Shown here: one piece after another, positions 30,984 through 42,250 of the stretch
Layout of the letters: each line of letters opens with the position of its first letter
How positions within the stretch are numbered: position 1 is the stretch's first letter
Assembly: GCA_037783415.1 (NCBI GenBank)
Contig: JAZGTN010000098.1
Coordinates: 1,054,001 to 1,118,000, forward strand
DNA from: Leptasterias polaris
Taxonomy: Eukaryota > Echinodermata > Asteroidea > Forcipulatida > Asteriidae
Reading direction: 5' to 3'
Length of the DNA stretch: 64,000 bases
Made by a program: the position numbers and the translations under genes
The notes under the pieces: model-generated
Seen by the model: the letters and a program-made list of their open reading frames with translations, nothing else
What the model was told of the DNA's origin: nothing
Databases searched by the model: none

Positions 30984-32135
30984 ATGCACTCCGACAAACT
31001 CGTGCACACGTTTTACAAAATTGTGCTTGCCTATGCCTGTTGTATGTGCTTGCTTGTGTATTTTACAGTTATTTCGCCACGACACAATGTTGGTGAGTCA
31101 ACCATTCCACAAGACAGAATTTCGGATCGGAAAGAAACTACTGTAAATGAGCCAGCTCTTCACGAAGGATCAATATGGCTTGGAAATAACGACACCGGCA
31201 TTCCTCTATATAGTGAAAGAGTCATCAACCCCCATCCATTCAATTTTACGATTGCAAATGAGGATGCATGTTTCAAAGACAACGAACACGGGGAGATATT
31301 CCTCGTTATTCTTGTAAAATGTCGGCCAAATGAGACATACGATCGGCAGCAAATTATGCGAACTTGGGGAGGTGTGACGCAGGTGCTCGGTCGACGAACA
31401 CTAACAATGTTTCTGATTGGTATGACAGATGATCCGGTGATTAATCAGCGTCTTAAAATCGAAGATGATACCCATCACTATTTCATTCAAGAAGATTTTA
31501 TTGACGCCTACCAAAACATGACCTACAAGAACATCATGGGATTAAAATGGGTGACGTTGTTTTGTCCTCGAGCTGAATATGTATTGAGTATCGATTCGGA
31601 TATGATTCTTAACATAGTTCACCTTGTGCGTCGACTTGTAAACAAGCCTAGGATGAACTTTGCAGAGGGCCATCTACGCACGGACCCTCTTCCTCACAGA
31701 CATAAATCATCAAAGTGGTACACACCCCTGGAGATGTACCCTGAACCGACATACGCGCCATTTTTAAACGGTGCGTGTTACGTCATGTCTGGGGATGTTG
31801 CCGTGACATTGTACTGGAATTCAAGTCATGTGCGTTTTTTACAATGGGACGATGTCTTCATTGGATTAGTCATGAAGAACATCGGAATCGAGCCCCAACT
31901 GTCACATAAATATGAACAGTTTTTACCCGTAAGATCTGCTTTAATGCATGGCATTGCGTCCGAATCCGGACACAATTGGAATGACCTGAATGAAGAAACC
32001 ATTGCAGTTTGGAATGATGTGGTTGGCAAAGTTTTACAAAATGATGGAACCAGTATTGTTCTTTTATTGTGGATATACTTCGGATGTGCTGTTTCTGTTC
32101 TTGTTGCACTTTTAATTTGTTATTTATATGGTTGA
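30984..32135 (+). CDS. beta-1,3-galactosyltransferase-like enzyme (GT31), single exon
   Basis: 383 aa without introns. GT31 enzymes add galactose or N-acetylglucosamine in beta-1,3 linkage to glycans in the Golgi lumen. Residues 10-30 form a signal anchor (FYKIVLAYACCMCLLVYFTV) for type II topology. Family motifs appear in order: RQQIMRTWGG (121-130), DFIDAYQNMTYKNIMGLKW, DSD at 204-206 in the DxD position, FLNGACYVMSGDVA, and WDDVFIGLVMKNIGI (Asp289-Asp290). N-glycosylation sequons are present. The C-terminus ends in a second hydrophobic segment (about 358-382), unusual for the family. Lack of introns is common in this family. Acceptor specificity cannot be told. The 3' end is tandemly duplicated just downstream. 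Confidence 0.85.
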   Translation: MHSDKLVHTFYKIVLAYACCMCLLVYFTVISPRHNVGESTIPQDRISDRKETTVNEPALHEGSIWLGNNDTGIPLYSERVINPHPFNFTIANEDACFKDNEHGEIFLVILVKCRPNETYDRQQIMRTWGGVTQVLGRRTLTMFLIGMTDDPVINQRLKIEDDTHHYFIQEDFIDAYQNMTYKNIMGLKWVTLFCPRAEYVLSIDSDMILNIVHLVRRLVNKPRMNFAEGHLRTDPLPHRHKSSKWYTPLEMYPEPTYAPFLNGACYVMSGDVAVTLYWNSSHVRFLQWDDVFIGLVMKNIGIEPQLSHKYEQFLPVRSALMHGIASESGHNWNDLNEETIAVWNDVVGKVLQNDGTSIVLLLWIYFGCAVSVLVALLICYLYG

Positions 32136-32341
32136 TATGCCTTGAAATTGCGTCCGAATCCGGACATAATTGGAATGGCGTGAATGAAGAAACCATTGCA
32201 GTTTGGGATGATGTGGTGGGAAATGTTTTACAAAAATGATGGAACCATTATTGTTCTTTTATTTTGGATATACTTCGGATGTGCTGTTTCTGTTCTTGTT
32301 GCACTTTTAATTTGTTATTTATATTGTTGATATACCTTGAA
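31953..32341 (+). repeat. tandem duplication of the GT31 3' end (about 194 bp, two units)
   Basis: Unit 1 (31953-32146) covers the last 60 codons and the stop. Unit 2 (32147-32341) repeats it with changes, including one extra A in a homopolymer. Unit 2 is outside the reading frame and is therefore untranslated or pseudo. Confidence 0.85.
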
Positions 32342-32986
32342 ATTGGACCTGTGAATTAGGGAATAACGGTGTGGGGAGCCGGTCTTCACTGCGTGGTAAT
32401 GACCGGGTTGGTGGCTGGCCGCTGTTAATGGACCGAGCCGAAGGAAAAGGGTAGTAATCATCAGAATTTGTGATTTTTCTTTCGCCGTAAATTTTGGAAA
32501 TGTTCCACCCATGTTCAAGGGCCATTCTTAAGGCTTAACAGCCTATATCAGAAATGGAGAGAAATGACTATTATGTGCATATTTTGAAGAACCAGACTTT
32601 TAAAGTAACAGCACTATAAATAGAAACACTTTGGTTGGTGTACGGCTTTATGCTTTGCATTACCTTGGCTTCATGCACATACCAGCTACCTTAAAATGAT
32701 ACATTGTCTGCGCGTTTCTGCATACGCGTGGTATGCGCGTACACGCGGCACCATCCTGTCCTCGTAAAAAATAACCAAAAACAATACGCGCAAAGAAACA
32801 GATTTGATAGTTTCCGCACAGCAAGCACGGTGCAAATAGAACTTTTACACAACATTGTGCTTGTTTAGGGGCCATTTATTTGCTAGTTTACAGAGCCGGT
32901 CTTTATATCACATGTTAATACACCCCCACGTGATCAGTCTTTGACCAATCAGAATGCACAGACTCTCCGAGGTATTTATTAATATA
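32342..32986. other. no gene seen
   Basis: 3' flank of the GT31 gene; minus-strand frames are unsupported. Confidence 0.4.
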
Positions 32987-33076
32987 CAAATATTGACTGC
33001 TTCGAGTGCTATGGTTAAAACTACGTCCTACGATTCCCTCGGTGATCCCCGGACGAGTAAAAGCAGTCAATATTTG
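32987..33076. repeat. perfect 16-bp inverted repeat, MITE-like
   Basis: CAAATATTGACTGCTT (32987-33002) and its exact complement at 33061-33076 bracket 58 bp. Surrounding sequence to about 33320 has further weak dyads, so a larger element is possible. Confidence 0.7.
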
Positions 33077-34322
33077 TTTTATAACACCCCAACAGACTAT
33101 TTATCATCCTCGTACACGTAACGTTCGTACGCGCATTTCAGATACACAGATGCACAACTGATTGGGTTCGAGGTGGGTAAAAAAGACGTCGAGGTACTGC
33201 ACGCCGTGTGATAGTCGTCGAACGATGCACTATCACACGGCCGCCGTTTCTAGTAAAACTATAGACATATCATGTGACGCGCTCTAAACCAATGAAAAGG
33301 CAGAATATTTGTTAGGGGTGTTATAATACTTAATGTTTGATGGTGATAATTAAACTTTATAAGCATGAGATAACCATAATCCATAATCACATGGGATAGA
33401 TTTGCCAATTAGATGACTTTTTGAGAGATAGACACGTTCTGGTCAGTATTTTTGTCATTACAACCTCGAGGTGAATAACAATCGGCCACTTATACGTATG
33501 ACGTGCACTTCGCAATATGGAAATAAATGTTAAGAGAGCGGCGGCGGCCTGGTGGTGATCGTCAGCTGCTGTTGAGCGGGGACTGGGGGAAATGCTTGCT
33601 TATTTTCGGTACAAGATTAATGTTTTGCTGGGAAGTTCAAGTACCTGCAGTAGTTGCTTCCTTAGGGAAGCATTTAATTAATTTGACACTAAATAATACA
33701 TGCGGGTTAAAAAAAATATACCTACGTTGAATTAATACAGTAGTTATGAGATGTGTTTATGAAGTGTGAAAATTAACAAGAATGTGCCCTTAAATGAGTT
33801 TTGATGAGGACATAGATGCAATAAAAATATGTTCTTAAATCAATAATGTTATTTCGCTTCGTTGGTTCATATCTGCAGACATCGCAGTAATTAAATTCGG
33901 TATTTTATTACTTCGTTCAAATCAATTTACTGTATTCAACTTATTCAACCCTCGGAATGGAGTTCTTTATTATGGATTGTCTTAATCCATTTCTCTGGGG
34001 CAACCGTCAAACTATGCAGACGGTTAAGATCGCATTACTTGTCTGATTCTGTGAAGAAAGAGTCTTATTGATTGTTTATGAGTATACGGAATTCACAGAC
34101 GGCGGTTAGAACAATGCTCATGTAAGCTGATCTTCATGCATGTTCTGCAAGTCAGAATTGGAACCAAATTGTGCTCATGTCATGGGCACAGATCAACACA
34201 TCTATACGGCAAATAAGCTCACATTTAGAGAAGCTTTTGACCGTTTTGGTGATTGGTAAGAGTAAGACGTAACAATATTAAAGGCGTGGCGTTACAAGAG
34301 CTAGAGGAGTTGTAGAGCTGAA
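33077..34322. other. upstream region of the PAN-FReD gene
   Basis: No exon recognised. The strong ATG context at 34323 (CTGAAATG) is about 60 bp after an AATATTAAAGG stretch; no clear TATA. Confidence 0.4.
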
Positions 34323-37300
34323 ATGTATAATGCCAAGGAATTGTTTGTTTTCGCGTCGTGTTTGGGGTTGATAGCACCGACTTTATGTCAGCTATCCGAA
34401 TGGGGCTACAGGGGACAATCGGTGAATTGTGTTAAAAATCACATCCTCACCAACCATGTAGTGCAAGTGACTTCTGGGGTATCCCGTCTGAGATGCGTGG
34501 CGAGATGCTTCTCTGTTCCCAGTTGTCAGTCAGTCAACTACGCAACTGGAACAAAAGAATGTCATCTGAGTGCTGTGCAGAAAAGTGTATCTACAGCTGG
34601 AGACTACCGGGATAGTATAGAGTTTGAGTATTGTGGACCAGGCACAAATGAGGAATGGGAGGTGAGTCGATTGTTCTTCCGTCTGATCAAACCAAAATTA
34701 AATAAAGAGTGTCGGATAAGTACTAACTATGTCTCTCTCCAAACGTACACCGCTTGCTTTCTACATGCACCATTTGATGCTCGATATGGGCCATGGTGTA
34801 CCCCCTCCTATTGTTTCTTCAATTGTGTTCTGGGAATCTCAGGAATTCTTTAGAGGGTTATAGGAGGGGGTCTTCTGTACAAGAGGAAAAGAATGTGTAA
34901 TCACGTATGGGAACATTTTGGGGGAAGACACCCTCTGCCACATATCGAGCAATGTTTCTTTTCACGGGAAGGTGATGCGTGTGGTTTTCATTTAGTAACG
35001 CTCAACAGTTAAAATCAAGGAGGTTCATTTTATTCATTTTTTTATTTATTAATACTTTGAGATAAATTGTTAACAATCATTTATTATCAAGACATTGTAC
35101 CTCAAGACATGTTTCCAGCAGTCAGCTTTGTTTTATTTTTGAATGTGTTTTTCATAATCGTGAACTTTTTGCGTCGTGGCCGCGTGGTAATTGTTGTGTG
35201 GCAAAGTCATCGGAGTGTAGACTCATCCTAGTATTGGATGAGTTGTCAGTACCATAGTAATTTGTATTGTGACGTCACATTTTGCTAAGCAATTGAGATT
35301 GATTCGCTGCAGCTAAGAGCAATCTGAGCTCTGTGTGAATTCGGCCCTTGGTCATTACCGCTGTTATTTGACCGAGATACTTAAAACGGTGAGGTCATAC
35401 TTTGGTAATGACCCGAAATAAAATGTGTTAATTTTATCCGAAAGCATACTTGTTATAAAAAATGGTAGTAAGTATACTGATAAATTATTTATGATTTGAA
35501 GTGCCCCCGCGGCGATGAAAAACCAATGATGTCGAAAATTGTAATCTCCAAAAATAGCTTTAAAAGTATTGTTTGTGAATGCTGCGGCTAGATGCGGCTT
35601 ACCCACTGTCACATCGCTAAACGTGGATAGATTCGAAGTTCTTGACATGTCCCCCTGTTTTCCCAAAAGTGGGCCTATAATAGACACTTTATTCAACTGA
35701 AACTTTGACATGTGGCTTTTATTGACAGAATTCGCTTTTAAATCAGCATTACGTTGACAAAAAACAAACGATGACCCTAACTAATGGCCTTAATTAACGC
35801 TCTTCACCATAAGAGTAATGGGTAAGGAAAGGTAATGGCCCGATTACCTCATACACAGGGGGCGTTACAATAGAATTTGTATTATTACAATTTTTCAGAA
35901 AACTCCAAAACATGTTGACTCAATATCTGACACACGAACAACCTCGCTCCCAATGCCAATAGTGACTAAACCTACGGCAGAGGTACCATCAACAACGATA
36001 TCATCAGAGATCACAACCACGACAATGCCATCCACACGAGACACCACCACCATCACGACGACTGAAGTTCCAACAACGACAGAACTAATCGGTATCAATT
36101 TCATTTATTTATATATATGCCTCTGAAGAAGGTCCAGTTTGGATCGAAAGCTAAGGCCATCTACCCTACTATTTTTTATATATATATATATTGTGTATAA
36201 AAAAAGTCGCATCCCCTTATGGTGATCCCCTGGCTGCCGTTTCCCAGGTTGTATCTTATACTTGGCTACACGGCAGTTTACGGTTGAATGGCTTCTGACT
36301 GGCACCCACCGAACAAGGATATTGACAAAATAGGGAGACCGCCAACATGGGACTAGATAGCTCAGTTGGTAGAGCGCCGGCAAGTCAATCCGGAGATCGT
36401 TGGTTCAAATCCCGCTTTAGTCAATTTTACCTTGTTCAACCCAAAATCATATATATTGTGTGTGATATTATTTACCCTTAGCGAATCCTGAACCATCTAC
36501 GGGCAAGTCAAGTCTGACCGTTGGATATTTTATATTCTTGTACCTAAAACATTTGAAAGGTTGCCATTAAACTTTGTGTTCTTAAACGTGTCCCACCCAG
36601 TGACTGACTGATGAAAAGAAAACTTGCCATGAGCTATGGGTTAATACCGTTTATACTCAAAGTGCCCCCTTTTGCTGAGCTTTGTGGTATTTGGTTGTGG
36701 ATTTTAGAAACCTTATTGATTATATGAATTTTGTAATCAAATCAATCGGACTTATCATTAGTATTGTGACAACGGTCACGTCCTACCACGGACGCATCAC
36801 CAGGAGGCACTGGTGTAAACGCGACACCGGATCTTGATCTGTGGTCGTGATAAAAATGCCGGATCTCAACCCACATTTCTGGATTTAGTGTAAAAGCGAG
36901 GGACCATCTTGATGAGTAGCTGAGGTTGTGGCAGTGTTGTATGACTCGAGTCCAGGACTCGGACTCGGGTCCGTCTCGAGTCACAATTTCGGTGACTCGG
37001 ACTTGACTCGAGTCACGTCTGCAAAAGACTCGGACTCGGACTCGACTATCATGACTCGGACTTGTCCCCGAGGACTCGTGACTCGAGTCACGTATTTTTT
37101 ACAAACAATACCTTTTTTAAATATTAAAAACAATTCCGACGATCCGATCGTCAATCCCGGAGTGCACATGTCATAGAGTTAACGTCTAGCACAATAAATA
37201 AGTACTGTCGTATGGTGTTGCAAGTATCGTGATTATTGTGTAGATGGCCATCTAAGTACAGCGCGTGTATGTTCGATTCGTATGTTCAGTACGCATAATA

Positions 37301-40300
37301 ACACTGGGATGCACGACACCAGCAGTATTATGCTGGTATTCTGTCAACGTTAACATCATAGCCACTGCTTGTGCTTGATGCCAGGGAAATGGCATGTCTG
37401 GTACCTGTAAAACACAGCCTGCATATTGCACTGTGATGGCTGTGTGTTGTTTGCACCAGTTTCTACACATGGTCGACACACAAACACGACGTCAAGTTTG
37501 GTCACGTCACTAGTAGTAAAAAGTAGAAAAACATTTTTTTAATCATGGCATCTGCCGTTCCGCCCCGTATTGTTTTATTTTGGTTATACCAACTTTAACA
37601 AAAAACTTTAACAGAACTTTGTTTAAAATAAATGTGTTTTATTTTGTCATTTCCAATTCTTATTTTACGACATTTGATTTGCAATCAATATTTAAACAAG
37701 TGACTCGTGACTCGTGACTCGGACTCGGACCAAGTGACTCGTGACTCGGACCAAGTGACTCGTGACTCGGACTCAGACTCGGACCAAGTGACTCGGGACT
37801 CGGACTCGGACTCGACCCAAGTGACTTGAGACTCGGACTCGGACTCGACACAGGTGACTCGACTACAACACTGGGTTGTGGCATAGACCCCTCCTCTATG
37901 AGAGATCTCTTCTCTCTCTCTTCACATAAAATGCCTCTTTCGCACCTCTTTTCGGACCTCTTTCAAACTGCTTTCGTGTCCAAATTGACAACGTCCTCGT
38001 TTTAGAAGGTATGGTTTGTGCTGTTAGGTGTGTCCACAGCAGAGTATCTACAACCAGAGCTTGCTCGTCCGGAATGGGACGTGAAATCGTTGTCACAATA
38101 TTAATAGTTAAGTCCAGTTGATTTGGTTACAGAGATCATGTGTTTATTCTGATACCTGGATGATGGAGAACATTCATGAATATTGAAACCTTGTTGATGG
38201 TGAATATTCAACCTTCTTCCTTGTAGCTGGTGACTGTGATACACTTGCTAATCATGGAAAGCAGAGCGGTGCTCATGTGATATACACAACCCCAGATGAT
38301 GCCATGAATGTCTACTGTGATATCAATGCAGACGGGGGTTGGATTGTAAGTAGACTTTGGGGAAAGGTTGTTCTTTTATCAAAAAATTGTTGTTCAAATC
38401 CTCGTATATTTGCAAAACCATATCGTGACCTTCACAGGCCTGTGTGGCGTAACAAGGGGGACCGGTTTTTACATAACGCTTGTTTCTATTGGGTCATGGT
38501 CTTGCAACAAAATACCAACCTAGACCGTATAGCCTAAAACGGAGGTCAAGTCTTATTCTCGGGTTTTCTTTGTTGATTTGTTGAAACAATTAATTTTATA
38601 TATTGCATGGCTAAATTTTAATTTGCTATACGGTGTAACTTTTACAGCCGTAAACTACGCTAACTAAGTATTTTGAAGAAGCATAATCGTGCACATGTAA
38701 AACTCATTGTGCTTGGGATCAACTTTGTCCCGAAAGTTCGAACATGCGCGAGACTTGCACAGTCTATGCGGATGCAGGCTTATTATCTCAAGAGAAACTT
38801 TGTTATGAAGATGGACCTTCGAAGAATCATTATTTTTGGCATATCCAGGGGCTGCAACATTAGCCTAACTACACTTCCCCCTGGAGAAAACGGGGGTCAA
38901 GCTGGAGCAAAGACCGCATACTGTGGTGTGTTTTGTTATATATGTATCTTATACCATTCATTTGTTTATTTTATGATCTCATTTGGGGGATGCAAAAGGG
39001 AGGCAAGTGTTCTGAGCCTGCCCTGCATCCCTGTCCCCTCCTGCTTCCTCTCCTTCTCGCGACCCCACCCAGGACACGCAAACTGGCAGCAACTAAATAT
39101 TTGCTAAATTGTATTTTAATTTTATTTGTTTCTTATTCTTCTTTACTGTTCTTTTTCTGTTCTGGGTCAAAGGTAATCCAACGTCGAGTGGACGGCACCG
39201 TGGACTTTAACCGGAACTGGGTCAGTTACAAATACGGCTTTGGTGATTTCGAATCTGAGTTTTGGCTCGGGAATTTAAATATCATGACTCTGACGTCATC
39301 AGGCACCTGGCGCATGCGCATTGAGCTTTTAGACTGGGAGGGGGAGACTGCATGGGCCGAGTATGACTCATTTTATCTCTCAGGGAGCAGTTATATACTG
39401 ATTTTGGGAAGCTACAGCGGAAATGCAAGTAAGTGTTTCACAAAGTTCACATTTGTTGTTCTTTTTTCATTCACGTTTTAATTTTTCTTACAAAAGACCA
39501 GACCATGTAAGTCTCGCAACGATAAGGTCACCATTGAGCTTCCGGGCACCTCTGAGCCATCAGCTATGGGAGATTAGCGTGGGTGCAATTTTGTGTAATT
39601 TTTATTTTTGTCAAATCACTTTTTTCAACCCCAAAAACATATTGGTGGAATGATTACATTTTAAACTAACAAGAATGTAATAAATAAAAATAAAATAAAA
39701 TCTGAAAAGAGAAAATGTAGAAATAGTGCTCGACCTCCAACATCCGGCTCGAAGTGTCAAATTGCGAATTCACACTGACTGTGTTGTGCAAACCGTGTCG
39801 ACTGCACTAACAAACCGAAGTTAGGTTATATTTTAAATCGGGATATAAGTGCTTCGTTACTTAGCACGAAAACAGATCTTGTGTCGATGGATTTTACGTG
39901 ATGTTGCATGGCGTCACCGGGACAACGATGTCGTAGTTTTGCGCGGTTTGGGTGGTGCGTGGGACATACTTGTAGAAACTTGATCTAATTTGCATGCGTG
40001 TTCGTCAACCAATCCAACGGCGCACCCAAGGGGTGGGGGGGTAATGGGGGAGGGGAGGAAGGGGGAAGGAAAAAAGAGCCGAAGGAGAAAAGTCGCAAAT
40101 GTGTGTGTAGTTTTTAGTTTTTATTTCCGGTGGCAGTATTTTCTTTTCTTCCTTTGCCATTCGCAATTTTTTGTTCTCTCCAAAATTACTCTTTTATACG
40201 GGAGATTCGATAACGCGAGGTGACAGATATTGATAACTCACTTGTAATTGTTTAAATTTGCAACAATAACATTTAAGCATTTGAAACCAGATACCGACCA

Positions 40301-42250
40301 CATCCAAAATGAATATCATCACGCGTTGCTTCTTTTCCACATTTTTCATTTTAGTCGGCTATGTTCAGGGATTAAAAAGGTCTGCAATCCTACCCTTTTC
40401 AAATTACACATCACATTTATGCCCTGGTTATACTTATAATTACATTTTTTAACAGTAATCTGATATAAATTATTATGTGACACCACTTTCGCAAAACAAA
40501 GGTTTATCTGTAGGATCTGGGTTTGCCACCCACTTATTCGTGGAATTTGCCGCCCAGTGATGAAAAGTAGGTAGCACCGCCCATAATGTTCTTTTCAACA
40601 ACGTCCGCAGTATTATTATTTAAAACACAAACTTTTGCTGACAATGTACCTTGTACACAATATTCTGGGGACTCCATGCGGGCATTATCAGCCTAACCCA
40701 GATGAGTGGCAATAAGTGACTGATTTGTGCAGTTCGTAATATAGACGATACATTCATGTTTCAGCACGAGATTGGCTCTCGCAAGCTTGGCGTTTATAAA
40801 TAACCCTTCCTGGATGTCACCAAGGTTACGTACGTGCATACTCGGCCTAGTTAAATTTTCTTTGAGCCCGTTGATGTTACGGAATAAAATTAAATAAAAT
40901 TAAAAGATTTATATTGATCAGAAATGCTTAAAAAGTATGTATATTATTCTAATTTTATGCATAAAGAGGCTTGATTTTTCACCCCTAAAACGCCAAAATC
41001 TCAGAGATCCAGGGGGCTTTTCCCCTTGGACCCCCACCGGGGCTTCGCCCCTGGACCCCACCAGGGGCCGTAAGGCCGGCCCCTGGACCCCACCCAATAC
41101 ATTGGTTTGAGCCCCCCCCCCCCCCCTAAAACATGATCCTGGGTGCGCCGTTGTCAAGTATCATACGATCGCCTTTTTATTGCATGCTCTTTATGGTCAA
41201 ACCTGAAGCGGAAATTGAGGTCAAAATGAAAATTTTCAAAGATTTGGGAAATTGTTTACAATTGACTATTTCTAAAACTAGCGGGTTTTTTAAAAATTCA
41301 AATCATATTCAATGGGTGAAATTTATAAAAACATCGTTATACAAGTTCTTTTCAAAAACAACTGCCACATTACACACTGTGGCTGCTATTCGAGGTGCCC
41401 GGAAGTCCAGATTCTCGCGAAAGATCGTACGCTCTCGAGTTCAACTTACATAGTCTATTATGGGGTTGGCGTCTGGCGTGTGGTTTGATTGTCTCGATAT
41501 TAAAGGTACTCGTTGCCTTCGGATTGGTCGTTTTGGGCTATAAAAAACGTTTGTTATAATATGGTTTTGTGTGGTTTTCCTTTTGCTTTGTGAACCAAAC
41601 ACGGTCCACTAGTTTGGTTCTACAAAATGGCAGAACTAACTTAGTTCCCGAAGTAAAAGGAAAACCACACGATTTCGAGGTAGGCCTATATTTGTTTGGA
41701 TCGTTGTATTCTACTTAACATCTTCGCAACCATATTCTAACAAACGCTTTTTAAAGCCCAAAACGCCCAATCCGAAGGCAACGTGTCCCTTTAATTTATC
41801 ACGTGTTCCTATGTACAGGTTGTTAAATTTTTAGGAGGGGCATCCATTTGGTAACAATCTCACCCCGACCTCTTTTTGGTGGGCAGGGGTGTATTCGAGT
41901 GACTATTATTCATGTTGAGCGAGTCCCACAACGAAGCCACACAAAAAGTATAACATTAATTTTGCTAACATAATTAATTGTGTACATTATTTTTGCTTGC
42001 AGGCGATGCCCTCTCTTATCACTCTGGAAGTAGATTCTCAACAAAGGACTGGGACAACGATGGTAGCCCCCAAAAGGCTTGTGCAGAGTTTTATATGTCG
42101 GGCTGGTGGTTCGATTTCTGCCTCAAGTCAAACCTGAATGGGATGTACCAGAGTAATCCAGTAGAATTCAATCAGGGATTACAATGGGACGGTTGGAAAA
42201 GTGACTACTACTCAATCAAGGCGTCCGAGATGAAGATTCGCAAGGTTTAA
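34323..42250 (+). CDS. secreted PAN/apple and fibrinogen-domain (FReD) protein
   Basis: Five exons give 384 aa: 34323-34661, 35899-36091, 38227-38345, 39173-39428 and 42003-42250, with consistent phases 0, 1, 0, 1. Exon 1 has a signal peptide (cleavage near LCQ) and a six-cysteine PAN/apple domain (about residues 36-105). Exon 2 is a Thr/Ser/Pro linker of 64 residues, likely O-glycosylated. Exons 3-5 form the fibrinogen C-terminal domain: GDCDTL, YCDINADGGW, VIQRRVDGTVDFNRNW, FGDFESEFWLGN, the calcium-site-like DWDNDG, and WWFDFC..SNLNG. FReD proteins such as ficolins and FREPs are lectin-like and often bind acetylated glycans in innate immunity; that role is inferred. Exon 1 and 3 read-through frames past their donors are intronic. 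A terminal KIRKV replaces the usual MKIRP-type end. Confidence 0.88.
36121..36430 (+). mobile_element. Penelope-like tail next to a tRNA-derived SINE head (intron 2)
   Basis: CTCTGAAGAAGGTCCAGTTT with GATCGAAAGCTAAGGCC at 36121-36158 resembles a Penelope-like terminus. At 36351-36423 a tRNA-like fold has a GACTAGA/TTTAGTC acceptor, GCTC..GAGC D-arm and box B GGTTCAAATCC. The anticodon arm is poor (a mismatch, and A instead of U at position 33), so it is a SINE or decayed tRNA rather than a functional tRNA gene. Confidence 0.55.
36932..37873. mobile_element. non-autonomous hAT-type element with GACTCG subterminal arrays
   Basis: 942 bp in intron 2 of the PAN-FReD gene. An 8-bp duplication GGTTGTGG flanks it (36924-36931 and 37874-37881). 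Ends are inverted (CAGTGTTGTA). Both ends carry dense repeats of GACTCG/ACTCGGACTCG (36942-37093 and 37700-37861), probably transposase-binding sites. No transposase frame. Confidence 0.88.
40015..41153. repeat. 14-bp inverted repeats bracketing 1.1 kb in intron 4
   Basis: CAACGGCGCACCCA at 40015-40028 and TGGGTGCGCCGTTG at 41140-41153 are perfect inverted copies next to a G-rich run and a C-rich run respectively. The interior has a GC-rich palindromic block (41010-41100, CCCCTGGACCCC). It may be a DNA element; no clear target duplication. Confidence 0.5.
41504..41790. mobile_element. TTAA-flanked MITE with long inverted arms (intron 4)
   Basis: TTAA at 41500-41503 and 41791-41794. Arms of about 65 bp (GTTGCCTTCGGATTGGTCG inward) are near-perfect inverted copies. 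piggyBac-type by target site. Confidence 0.85.

Noticed and set aside
36351..36423. Functional tRNA gene
   Set aside because: Acceptor, D-arm and T-arm fit, but the anticodon stem has a mismatch and position 33 is not T. The adjacent Penelope-like tail points to a SINE or transposon context.
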